Assembly (NCBI RefSeq): GCF_041146795.1 | Contig: NC_135169.1 | Location: 15,476,352-15,540,351, forward strand | DNA: 64,000 nt | Reading direction: 5' to 3' | From: Maylandia zebra | Taxonomy: Eukaryota; Chordata; Actinopteri; Cichliformes; Cichlidae | Notes under the pieces: generated by a model | What the model was told of the DNA's origin: nothing | What the model saw: the letters and a program-made list of their open reading frames with translations, nothing else | Databases searched by the model: none | Shown here: positions 44,385 through 56,100 of the stretch, in pieces | Layout of the letters: the number at the start of each line of letters is the position of its first letter | Numbering within the stretch: position 1 is the first letter of the stretch | Translations under genes and position numbers: made by a program

Positions 44385-44785
44385 CTCACCACTGTCGTGC
44401 CATTTTCATATGTCCAGCCCCAGGCTCAGCTAGTTCCCTTTCACGCCTGACTTGCTCATGCAATAACAGAGTTCTTGTCTTGGGACACTATCATATGATT
44501 TCTTTAGACACACAAAGGAAGATTGCAACACCTTCTGACCTTCTCTATACTTCTCCATCAACACTCTCAAGGAAATCATTGTATTGATAATGTTTTTCTT
44601 AGCATGGAGAGATGGTGATTGTCACCTCTGTTCTCAACCTCTTAACGTAGTATTTAGATTATGATGATTGTAGTCTTGTCAGATTACAACTATATTTAAA
44701 TCAAATAGTGGTTGATGTTGAAGAATGTGGATTTTCATGTGAGAATGACCTGCTGAGAAATCTGCTTCAAGTGAAAGTAAAATGA
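44385..44785 (+). repeat. Segmental duplication block, copy 2
   Basis: Partner of 33489-33894 with scattered base changes and a 3-base indel (CAAAGGAAGATT against CAAAGATT). It continues past the point where copy 1 is interrupted by the CACTA-like element and so gives the empty site. Confidence 0.85.
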
Positions 44786-44789
44786 GTGA

Positions 44790-45605
44790 ACCATGAAGTG
44801 AAGTATAGAATTAAAAACATGTTATTTTAAAGTACAACATAGAAAAGAAGAACATGTATCAATGTGGTTTTAAAGTTTAGAGTTAAAATTTTGTTTTCAA
44901 TCATATATGCAAAAAACATCAGTGTATGTGTGGCTGGACATCGAGTAATTGTAAGTTCACGATATGAATTGGATGTCCAGACAGGGGGAGGCAAAGGGAA
45001 AATGAGTATAAAAGAGGGTGCCAAGGAACATTCAGGGTTACTTGCTCTAGTTCTTGCAAGTTGCAGAAAAAAAATATGAACATGATACCCAGGGAGTCTA
45101 TAGTTAGACATTATAGCAAGTAACGCCAGAGGAGCAGCCTTTGCCCCAAACCTTTCTGTTAGCTCATTTTTGACATGTTAGAAAATTAATTCAGAAAAAT
45201 TTGGATATTCATGTTTTCCTGCTGCATCGGTGGGAAGTCATGCACATTTCTCTTCTGCAAACTCTCTCCTCCCAGATATTCGAACAAAATCAGCATTAAG
45301 TCAGAATCGGGTAATTAGATAAGAATAATTAGAGTGATCTGATCACATTTGGACACAAAAAAAGTAACCAGAACTGAACAATACTATGATTTCTCTGTAC
45401 CTTCAGGGAAAACTGCTGTCTAGATGGTAAACACAGAGGCACATTAAAATGAGAACAGGTGGATACTTCATTTAACAAACTGCAGAGAATTATAAAAAGA
45501 GAGAGAGAGAAGAGAGACTTATTGGAAAATTTTTAAAATGCTAATTCATGTTAATGCTCAGTTGATCTTTAAATTGTTAATTGATAAGCCTGAAATAATA
45601 ACCCT
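44790..45605. other. Intergenic, nothing recognised
   Basis: No credible gene; a short GA repeat lies near 45500-45516. Confidence 0.45.
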
Positions 45606-45608
45606 GTT

Positions 45609-45830
45609 ATAGGGCAGGGATAGCTCAGTAGGTAGAGTGGTGGCCCCATGATTGGAAGGTCGGGGGTTCGATTCCCCTTAACAGCTACCCTGAGGTACCC
45701 CTGAGCAAGGTACTGTCCCTACACACTGCTCCCCGGGCGCCCAATGGCTGCCCACTGCTTCACTGAGTGAATAGGTTAAAAGCAGAGAGGAATTTTCCCA
45801 ACAGGGATCAATAAAGTATACTTTCTTTCT
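45609..45830 (+). mobile_element. tRNA-derived SINE, second family
   Basis: The head GATAGCTCAGTAGGTAGAG (A box) and GGGGGTTCGATTCCCC (B box) are nearly intact. A non-tRNA body follows (CCTGAGCAAGGTACTGTCCC), and the tail is GGGATCAATAAAGTATAC. The body differs from the other SINEs here. It is not a functional tRNA gene because the 3' half does not fold as an acceptor stem. Confidence 0.85.
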
Positions 45831-46046
45831 TATTTATAAAAACATTTATAAATAACAGTTTAACAGTTTAACATATTAAAAAATATTTCAAGGTTTTGTT
45901 TTTGTTTTTCTTTGTTGTACTACAAATCACTGATATTAGTATCACACCCACAATGGCGATCCAAGAAACAGATAACCTCACATGTGCACGTTACAAGTCA
46001 GAATTGCTGCTGTTGGTTTCAAACAAACATTTTCAGTGCTATAAAT

Positions 46047-46367
46047 CAGCGGTCCCCAACCTTTTTTGCGCCACGGACTGGTTTATGCCCCACAATATTT
46101 TCACGGACCGTCCTATAAGGTGTCGTGGATAAATACAACAAAATAAAACTAGTACCGGTACTGAAAAAAAGAAGATTTATTCATAACACATGTGAAAAGA
46201 CCCAGGAAAACCGAGTTAACAATAAAAAACAATAACAAAACAACGCTAAAAAACGATAAAAACCCTGAAAACCATACATTTCACACCCCAGCCTCAACTC
46301 TCGCCACCCTGAACCAAACGACTCATGGACCGGTACTGGTCCATGGCCCGGGGATTGGGGACCTCTG
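46047..46367. mobile_element. hAT-like miniature element (321 bp)
   Basis: Starts CAGCGGTCCCCAACC and ends GGGGATTGGGGACCTCTG, imperfect inverted ends. CTATAAAT lies directly on both sides (46039-46046 and 46368-46375), a perfect 8-bp target-site duplication as made by hAT transposases. No coding capacity. Confidence 0.9.
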
Positions 46368-46680
46368 CTATAAATCACACACTTTAACAGCTTGGTTCCA
46401 ATGATTTAAAAAAACAAAACACACACACTTCTTAATTGCCCCGTGGGTTTAAATAAAGTATTGTGCATTTAAATTGAAAGTATTAAATAGTGTTAGCTCT
46501 GCCTTGAAATGTCAATATAAACTTATGTAACTGCAAAGAAAACACTAGAGAGTAATGCTACTAGTACTACAGGTTGCACAGTTGGGACTTTTTCTTTAAA
46601 AGAAGGGATTCAATGAGCCCCTTCTCAAGATTTCTGGACAGAATTGGACAGACATGGACTAAAATTATCATAAAACATAA

Positions 46681-47005
46681 ATGGTAAATGGCCTGTATTT
46701 ATATAGCGCCTTACTAGTCCCTAAGGACCCCAAAGCGCTTTACATATCCAGTCATCCACCCATTCACACACACAATCACACACTGATGATGGCAAGCTAC
46801 ATTGTAGCCACAGCCACCCTGGGGCGCACTGACAGAGGCGAGGCTGCCGAACACTGGCGCCACCGGGCCCTCTGACCACCACCAGTAGGCAACGGGTGAA
46901 GTGTCTTGCCCAAGGACACAACGACCGAGACTGTCCAAGCCGGGGCTCGAACCGGCAACCTTCCGATTACAAGGCGAACTCCCAACTCTTGAGCCACGAT
47001 CGCCC
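46681..47005 (-). mobile_element. tRNA-derived SINE, copy 2
   Basis: The minus strand has GATCGTGGCTCAAGAGTTGG (A box) and CCGGTTCGAGCCCC (B box). The body shares CTTGGGCAAGACAC with copies 1 and 3. The tail TATATAAATACAGGCC differs somewhat, suggesting a subfamily; it matches the fragment at 2763-2870. Confidence 0.85.
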
Positions 47006-47273
47006 TTTAAACTTTAAACTTTAAATAGGATAATTTTATTAAGAATTGTAAAAAATGTCTGACGTGATTTCAGACAACCGATAACAAAAATGCAACATAA
47101 CCCAGTATTTACTGTTCTGGAAACAGGGTGAATACTATTTAACAACATTTAGAACTGTAAGTAAAAACCTTTTAGAAACAGCTTCTTCTTTTTGACATTT
47201 GACATACCTTATCCCAAAATGGTTATATATAACTTCAGTAAAACTGTTTGACCTAGAGTACATATTTGACATT

Positions 47274-50200
47274 TCAGAGCTCATTTCGATCTTGATTTCT
47301 AGCCAACTCCTCGTGTGCAGCGTTGTTGATGTTTTTAGCTGCTCTAATAGCTGATTTCATAGATGTCTCAATCCAAGCATGAGGGAAAGCTGTGTGCTCC
47401 CCAGCAAAGTGGACCCTGCCTTCACTTCTGAAGAGCTCCTTTGCGTACTCTATGTGTTGGTATGGCGCGAAGAAAGCAAAGCCACCCAAGCTGTATGGAT
47501 CAATGCCCCACCTTTTCACCACCACCCCAATGCAGAGGTCCCACACCTGCTCACCATGAATCTTCGCTAAATCTCTCAATGCTAGCTCTTTAAGGTCTTC
47601 ATCGGTCGCACCTTGTAAAAACTGGGCGTCATCAGCCCAGGTGTAGGAAGCCAAGAGGACACCAATTGTTTGATTTCTTGGGAAACTGTGGCTGGGGTAG
47701 TAGATGTAACGAGAGGGCCGGTCTGTGATACTCTTTCCTCCATGGATGCCATCGTCCACCCAGAACTTCCTCTTGAAGGTGAGGATGATTTTAGTGGAGC
47801 ATTCATAGTGGACAGCCCTCAATGCCTCCATTTTCTGGGTGGAGAGAGGTGGGTTGAAATCCAGGAAGAGGGCAGCTTTGGCTGTGGTTGTTACTAAGAC
47901 GGCATCGCCAGTAATGTATGTCAAAGCTGACTCGCCCTTTCTTCTATATGACACAGTTACACCCTCATTTGACTGGCTGATGAATTTGACTTTGGAGTTG
48001 AAGAGGATGGGGCCATTAATGAAAGAGAGAAAAGCTTTGGGGAGGAGATCTGTCCCACCAGTTATTTCATCATACCTTAAAAAACAAACAAACACAAAAA
48101 CACGAATGTCAGCCTGAGCTTTTGTACAGAATCAGTGCAAAGACCTTAGGACCATGCAGTGGTGACATAAACAGTTGAATTTAAGAGGAAATTAGTTAGT
48201 AGTCAGCATTTAGGAATAGGGGAACATTTCGCTACCTAGACGTGTAAGTAAATTATATTTACCATCACATTTCTTCGTTATTTACTTACTTTGATGTTAC
48301 CCTATTCATGTTCAATTTTACAGCTGTAGTATTTTGTGGTGGGTGTATGACAGAGACATGGTTATAACCTCATATTTGTTTCCAGCTTGTTTGTTTTTAG
48401 TCTCAAATGTTACATATACAGCAAACTGGTTGCTTCCTTTGTGATTAAATGTTACAACATTAAACTAAGCGAGTAGCTGATATGAGTATAATTTTCAACA
48501 GGAATTATGAGAGATTCCCTAAGAATTTGCTTATAAGTAAATCCAATCAAGGAAATCCAACTACAACGTTGTACTGGGTCAGGATTGTGAACAAAACAAG
48601 AACAAAAATAAGATTTGATTATTCTTTCTTTGCATTGTTCACGACTACCATCACTTCCTTTTTAAGTCTAATAATCTTACGTTGTGCTATCGCTGACATC
48701 ATTCTCGACGTAGAGCATCTCAGTCAGAGCCAGATGCATCATGCTCTGTTCATTCAGTAACTCTGCAATCATAACCACTGCCTCTGGACTTAAACCACCT
48801 TCCTCTTTCAGATACTCCTATAAAAAAAGAAGGTTGTACATGGTCTTTTAGTAAATTTATTTTTTTTACATTGTCCAATGAAGACCTAATATCATAACAG
48901 GCACTATTTCAGAAGATGATTCTGCACTTTACCTTCACTGAATAATGGTCATATTTCTTAAATGCAGCTTTGCATCCATGGGCTTTAATTTCGTCTCTCA
49001 CCTTGAAAGAAAAGATACATACAAAAGTTATTTCCAGTGGTTCTGTATGCAAAGTCAGAGCACAGCTCATTTAGTATTGCAATTTTGTATTGCAATATTA
49101 ATAACACCTCATCCAATAGAGTCGTTACAGGAATGGAGTCTGTTCCAGTTGAGTCTTGGTAAAACACTGGTACACCATTAGGAGCCTACAACACCTACAA
49201 TTTTATTAAATATTTAATACCTACAAACATGAAGACAAAGCATTGCCCATTTGAATCTTAAAAAACTCAACAGCTCACATGTTAAGATTTGCATTTAATT
49301 GGTCCTTGAAAACTGTCAATTTGGTACATTTTCTTTGGCTTCTTGTGCATTTTAACCTTTAAGAAACTTAAAAAAAAATCTTTTGAGCTTTTTTGCCTTT
49401 ATTTGAGAGTATGAAGTGACAAGAAATTGTTAACTTTAATTTTCAGTAACAGTGGGATAACCATGTGGAGTGTGTGTCTGCATGAATAAGTCAACACTTG
49501 GATTTAAGGCTTAGAGTCCATGGAGTGCATAAATGCATTAAATTAATATTTTATAGGACAACTGCTGAATCTGTTGTATTTTTAATAGACAGCTCTGCTA
49601 TGGTATCACTCTGTATAAAAAGTGCCATGAATTCCTCCTACATCTTTACCTACCTTCTGCAAAGCCTGCCACAACAGGTCGTCAGCTGATTTCCCCCTCT
49701 CCCTCTCTGGCAGTTTATAATTCAGGATGTCGGGGTTTGCTGTCACTGCGTATGTCCTCGTCCTGTTCCGTTCATTAACCAAGTAAAAAGTGTTGGAGTC
49801 ATACATGATGAATGGATTCAGCTTGAGCCCCATTTCTTTGATGTACCAGCGGATGATCCTGTTAAAGCATGAGGTCATTCGCTTGTTAATGTTTATAATG
49901 CAGTACAAAAACTGGTCCTTTGAGAGCAAAACTTGACAATGTTTGACATTCTTTTACTCACTGGTGGTTACTCGGTATCCTCATTGCACCCAAATCAGCA
50001 TACCAGCCATTTTCTTCATCCCTGTAGGTCTCCACCCTTCCTCCCACACGAGGACTAGCTTCTATGATGGTTACCTTAATCAAACAGTTCAAGAGAAAAA
50101 GCAATAAACAAAAATATTGTGGAAAATATATACTTTTGCTGTTCTATCTTGGAACATCTAGAAACATACCATATTGTTATAAATCCAGAGAATTAGACAC

Positions 50201-51910
50201 TTGTAATGCTCCTGGAGTGTTGTACATAAGCCATTAGGACTTTATTTATAATGAGTTTAAATGAAAGCTAAAAAAATATGAGAAAGGTTGATAGGTAATT
50301 GTGTTTGTTCTTGTCTGCAATCACTCTCAAATCACATTCTGATCTCAGAAGAATCTTAAAAATGCCTCATCCATGCCATTTCACTACTGTGCACCTTTTT
50401 GTTTTACAGAAACATGAAGTCCAAAGACGTTTGTATCAAATTCAGACATGAAATTACTTCTACTAGGGCCCAAAACACAACTTATGTGATTGATAACGTT
50501 TGTATGATTGTTAGCAGGCTCTTAAAAAATATATTTAAAGAGAATATTTACAAGAACTTTTTACCAGAGCCTTTCGGACCACTGCAAGACCGGACAAAAT
50601 TTAAAATATTTATATATAATATAAATAGCAGATATAAGAATTCATTGTCTCAAGAAAATATTACAAACTATTCTTCTTATCCTTCTGGATCCAGAATCTC
50701 ATAGTGTGAAGTGAGCAAAATTACAAAATTCTTGGGATTTGTGTTTTGGGGTTGGAGATGATTTTCATATAAAAGAAAATTGCATTGACTGGATACAATA
50801 ATTAGGCATGAATAAAAAAAATGTGTTAAATGTTTTTGTCCTTTTAAAAGTAAGGGAAGATTTTTAAACACTTTTAAATATAAAATGATGTCATTGGAAC
50901 AGATGTATTCTACTTTAAAAAGAAAACATTTTCTTGCACCATTTTTTAACCTGCAGATGGCAGTGTTTGCATTCACTGGATGGACAACATAACTAGGCAT
51001 ACACATATTCAAATCTTGCATGTACCTTGTGTCCTGCACCTTCCAATAGCTTGGCAGCCGTCAGCCCAGCGATCCCAGCCCCAACAATAATAACATGATG
51101 AGACTTCTTGATCTGAGGAAGGCCAGTCTTCACTGTGTCCATGAGCTGATAATTATCGTCATCTTCCAGACATTTAGCCAGCTCTTCATTCATGCTGGCA
51201 ACAGCAGCAGTGGGATACAAAGCCAACAGCAGCACACTGATGGCAAATGAATGGACTGAAGATAAAAAGAGATTTTAAAACATTTATGTTATGAATAACA
51301 CATAACATACATATTATACGTATTATATTACATTACATATTACATAATCCATATAAGTAAATTTAAGTTTGTGGAGTTACAATTTCAGTTACTAATAACT
51401 TTGAGCTATACTATATGATGAATGTGCAAAAAACTTATTAAAACTAAAAACTTAAAGTATTTCTATTTCCCAATTCTCAAATTGCATAGAACAATATTCT
51501 TGTATGAATCGGTGTGACTAGGTGAATGAGGTAAATCCAGTAAAAAGCTTTAAGTACTCAGGTAGAGTAAAAAAGCACTATATAAGAATCACTCCATTTA
51601 CCATTTTGATAGTCATATTGACTTCCTGGGATTATAGAATGTCAACACCAAGTGTTTCAGGACACCACGTGGTGCACATTTTAATGATGATCACAAACTC
51701 AAAGAGTTTTTACATTTTCAAGACCAAAATTAAAGATTGCACCAGAATTACTCACAAAATTTCCACTTGGCAAATTGTGGCTTCATCTCACTTTGCTCAA
51801 TGGTTTTCCTTATATCTTTGGCAGCAAGTAAAGAACAAGACGAAAAACTGAATTAGAATGAGAAATAGAAACTGGGATCAGGACACAGTACCTTTATCTT
51901 TCATCTTCAT
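47274..51910 (-). CDS. Secreted L-amino-acid oxidase 1, seven exons
   Basis: Exons, minus strand: 51892-51910, 51026-51255, 49962-50074, 49654-49858, 48933-49001, 48681-48817, 47274-48075. All introns are GT-AG and phases agree, giving 524 residues, normal for the family. The short first exon supplies the start of a signal peptide (about residues 1-27). The dinucleotide fold GAGIAG is at about 65-70, RVGGRV at about 92-97 and the C-terminal FAD contact GEHTA at about 483-487. The flavoenzyme turns L-amino acids, water and oxygen into keto acids, ammonia and hydrogen peroxide; secreted fish forms are antibacterial. AATAAA (complement of 47035-47040) lies about 235 bp past the stop. Upstream oxidase 2 has the same exon plan, so they are tandem duplicates. 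No defect is seen. Confidence 0.93.
51505..51606 (+). mobile_element. SINE tail fragment
   Basis: GTGACTAGGTGAATGAGG followed by AAAGCACTATATAAGAATC is the tail of a tRNA-SINE of a type also present at about 42190-42275. No tRNA head remains. It lies in intron 1 of oxidase 1. Confidence 0.45.
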
Positions 51911-52835
51911 ATTTGTGAATTTCAAAAAGAGGAAGCATTTATATCCCAAAATTTTACCACAGCAGCTGTAGTTTTACTTTCACTTCTGCCAGTGCTTTGT
52001 AATACCGCTGATTTTTTTATTCTATTATCAGAGAAAATTCATTAACACTATTTACAAAGAAATGTTGTGTTCTCTTTTCTTTCTAAGGACAGGAGAACAC
52101 AACTATTCATATCCTATATGATATCCATCAACATAAACCCACATACATGCTCAAATCCTGAAAGAACAGACGGGAGTGCAGCAGATAACTCTAACCCTTG
52201 GAAAAATTCCTCAGATACTTTCACTTTTCTAACTGCTTTATTGTTTTTTTTTTTATTTATCTATACAAACTGATACATTTGGTGCTGCATTTATCTAATC
52301 CCTATAAATATTTTGTTTTACTTTGTGATAAAAAAAGTCTAGAAAGTCATTTGTAATCATCTTTTAAAAAGCATAAAAAATATGAAAAACCTGCACACAT
52401 ATAATACAAGTATTGTTTTTACCAAGCAGAAATAAAACTATATTACCGTTTAAAAGAACTTGCTAATCCGATTTAACTCTTGTCTCCTCCTTGTCATTCA
52501 CTTCAGTTCACTCCTGTTTATACTACTCACCTGACTGCCCCATCCTAAAGGACAGGCTTGCCCCGCCTCTTTTGAAAATGAGGCTTCCGTTTTGGTTTCA
52601 GTTTTTCCCTGTCTCGTGCGGTCAGATGATATACATCCACTGTTTGGGTCCTATGATGAGAAAAATGTAACTTCCTTTAAATCTTTTATCATTCTGTCAT
52701 TTGCTAAACAAACGTCTTTCCAGAAGTCACGTGTTTTCAGTGGCACCACATGCAGGACGTATATCTTTGAGCAGGTTTGATTATTACAAAGAAAAAAATG
52801 AGACTATAGACATTAACTTTGTGTAACATTGCCAC
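51911..52835. other. Spacer between the two oxidase genes
   Basis: Holds the presumed promoter of oxidase 1 and, at 52836-52841, the complement of an AATAAA that serves oxidase 2. No other gene is visible. Confidence 0.5.
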
Positions 52836-53115
52836 TTTATTGTGTGAAAATGCTACATCACAAAAAGTCTTTGATACAGATACAGTTTTTAATAATATAT
52901 CTCTATCACCACTAAAGGCCTTTTATATGAAAAGTGAGTAGTACAGCACAAAAAAGAGATCAATTAACAAAAGGATAAAAAGCTGTAAACTCTGAAACAA
53001 TAATATTTAGTATTGTCACTTAGCTAATTCATGGAAACGATTGGTTTGTAATAAGTACATAAGTGGTTTAAGGATCCTTCTTTTGAAGATTGTTGAAGAC
53101 TAAATATGTCAGACC

Positions 53116-56100
53116 CTAGAGTTCATCTCTTTTTCGACATTTAGCTGACTCTGAATTCAGCAGCACAGCTCTGTTAATGTTTTTCGCTGCCCTTACTGCA
53201 GATTTCATGGACGTCTCAATCCAAGCATGAGGGAAGGCTGTGTGTTCACCAGCAAAGTGGACACTGCCTTCACTTTTAAAGAGCTGCTTAGCATACTCTA
53301 AGTGTTGGTAGGGTGTGAACAGAGCGAAGGCACCAAGGCTGTAAGGATCCATGCTCCACTTTTTCACCACCACCCCAGTGCAGAAATTCCAGACCTGCTC
53401 ACCGTGAATCTTTGCCAAATCGCTCAGAGCCAGTTCTTTGAGGGCTTCATCACTTGCACCTAGGAAGAGTAGTGAATCATCACCCCAGGTGTAGGATGCC
53501 AGGAGGACACCAATGGTTTTATTTTTTTGGAAATTGTGGCCGGGATAGTAGATAAAACGAGTAGGCCCGTCTGTGATACTCTTTCCTCCTCGGATACCGT
53601 CGTTCTCCCAGAACTTGTTGTTAAAGGTGAGGAGGATTTTAGTGGAGCTGTCATAATGGACAGCCCTCAGTGCCCCCATCTTTTTGGGGGACAGAGGTGG
53701 GATGAAATCCATAAATAGAGCTGCTTTTGTTGTGGTTGTTACTAGGACAACATCAGCCTGAAGATCAGTAAGAGAGGACTGTTGTCCGGTTTGGTATGAT
53801 ACAATGACTCCTTTGTGTGAGTGACTGATACGCTTGACTCTAGAGTTCAGGAGAATAGGGATATCAAGGACAGTAAGAAAGGCTTTGGGGAGAAGATCAG
53901 ACCCACCAACAACTTCAAAGTACCTATAAAAAAAGAGCCATAAAAATAACATTTTATTATTATTGCAGTTAATATCTGTAGGAAATTATTTACATGTACA
54001 GTTTCTACAATTCCATTTTTAGGTTCTAATGAACTGCTCAGAGCAGGCAGAAGCAAACTTTATTGCGTGTGTGTGGCTGTTGGATCACATTAAATGTTTG
54101 TATCTCTTCTGCTGCATGTTCGAACAAGTTCAGTCATCACAATGTTATGGTATCGTGCTTCGTGATGATAAGTGCTCCATACCTTGCGGCAAAGGTAAGG
54201 CCCTCATGATAAACATAGTGAAGCGCTTACGTAAAAAGAGCAGGAAATATCAAAACAAGTCGTGCCAAATGACTGTTTAACTGCTCCGTGTCTTCTGGAT
54301 GTTATCATTGTTTATTGATATGCTTGCATGCACTGGAAACTCAGATACTTTTTTATATTCTACATAAAGACATGAAAAATTGCAGTTGCTGTTTGCAAAC
54401 ACATAAGATACATTTTATATTTGAAGCCTTTGCTGCTATGTTAAATGGCTCAAATGATAAAAAAAAGCACATTTAAGCTATTATATATTATTACATTAGT
54501 TTTTTCTTGGATTAATCATGTGTGTGACTGTCTCTTTTTGTGACCAAATGGTAGAGAAGCACTCTTAAATTTGTTGTAAGCTCTACTTGGGTGATAATAA
54601 AGACATTTTAATTATGTTTTTACACAAATGTAAACATGAAGAAGGTTTGAGGAGTTGTCAGGCCCTACTTGGTGCTGTCACTGATGTCAGTTTGGTCATA
54701 GATCATCTCACTAAGTGCAGTGTACATAAGACTCTGTTCGTTGAGCAGCTCTCCAATCATTCTCAATGCTTCGGGGCTCAGATCTCCTTCTTCTTTCAGG
54801 TACTCCTATTTGCAACAAACAATTACATTTTGTGAACTCAGGATGTACATTAATATCATCTGATTAAATGTTTTTGCTAGTTTTACTTGCACTGACACAC
54901 ATTTGTGCTGTAACAGTTACAACCACCTCTTTCAGTTTTGTGGTTCATGGTTAAAAAGTAAAATGACGTAAGTAATTTTTTATTAAAATAAATATTTACT
55001 AATGTGTTTTTACTAGTTTATGTTATCCATATACCCTTATTTGTAATAAAATGTGGTAATCATTTAAATGTTTAACATTTAGAAATGCCAATGCAAGTAC
55101 TCTGATTCTTTAGAATGTATCCTCATGATTCACTTAGTCAACCAGGACTTTTTACCATTCATTATCTCATTATGATTTATACCTTCACGGAATAATGGTC
55201 ATATTTTTTCAGTGCAGCCCAGCAGCCATGAGCCTCCACCTCATCCTTTACCTACCAAAAAAGGAGAAAGAACAGTTGCTTATATGGAAAAAGTCCAGAA
55301 CCTTACTTATTGCATTGATTCTTTTTGCAATGAGGAGTCAGAAATGTCCATATTAGTCTACAACATACTTTCATGACTGAAGGAGCAGGTACAGTTGGTG
55401 AAATCAATTTTAATTTCTTGCTTTGACTTTTCAGAATATCTTCAGTCAAAACATTTGTCATGTTATAGTGTTGAGTAGGAAATGTTTAAATGCATTTGAG
55501 TGTGCTTAATTTAGTTTAACTGCTTTAATGATTTGAACAGTTTAAAATTCAAGGAAACATACATGTTCATGCATCACTAACCACTCTGAGATTCCCTTTT
55601 TTGTGCTAGTGGTCAGTGACGTGTTATGTGGTCAATAATGATGAAAAAGGGTTCCATTTTTGCAAAAGTTGCAAATTGAATAACTGGAGGAATTAGCTAC
55701 TGTATGTTTCTCAATCCAACTCTTTTATGCCAGAGACGTTTGACTCTCTTCCTTTTTTCTCACCTTCTGTAAAGCTTGCTGAAGGAGTTCATCTGCTGAC
55801 TTCCCTTTTTCACTTGGCCACACATTGTACCCAAGAACATCGGGATTTGCTTGAGCTGCAAATGTTCTTTTCCGCTTTCCATTAACATGGTAAAAGGTGT
55901 TAGGGTTATCCATGATGAATTCATTCAATTTGACCCCTAGGTCATCAGCAAACCATTGCACAATTCTGTAGGAAGATAAGGTCAGTGGTAGCAGAGTTAG
56001 ATATATATGATCCCAGATGTTAAAGATAAGGAAAACACATGTTTGCGAGGTTTTCCTTTTGATTTAATGCAAGTCTTCAGTGGATTTAATCTGTATAGTT

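Noticed and set aside
45609-45690. Possible tRNA gene
   Set aside because: The A and B boxes are good, but the acceptor stem cannot pair and a SINE body and tail follow.
51026-51235. Start of oxidase 1 at 51235
   Set aside because: That codon is GTG inside the signal peptide; the spliced 19-base exon at 51892-51910 gives a proper ATG and matches oxidase 2.
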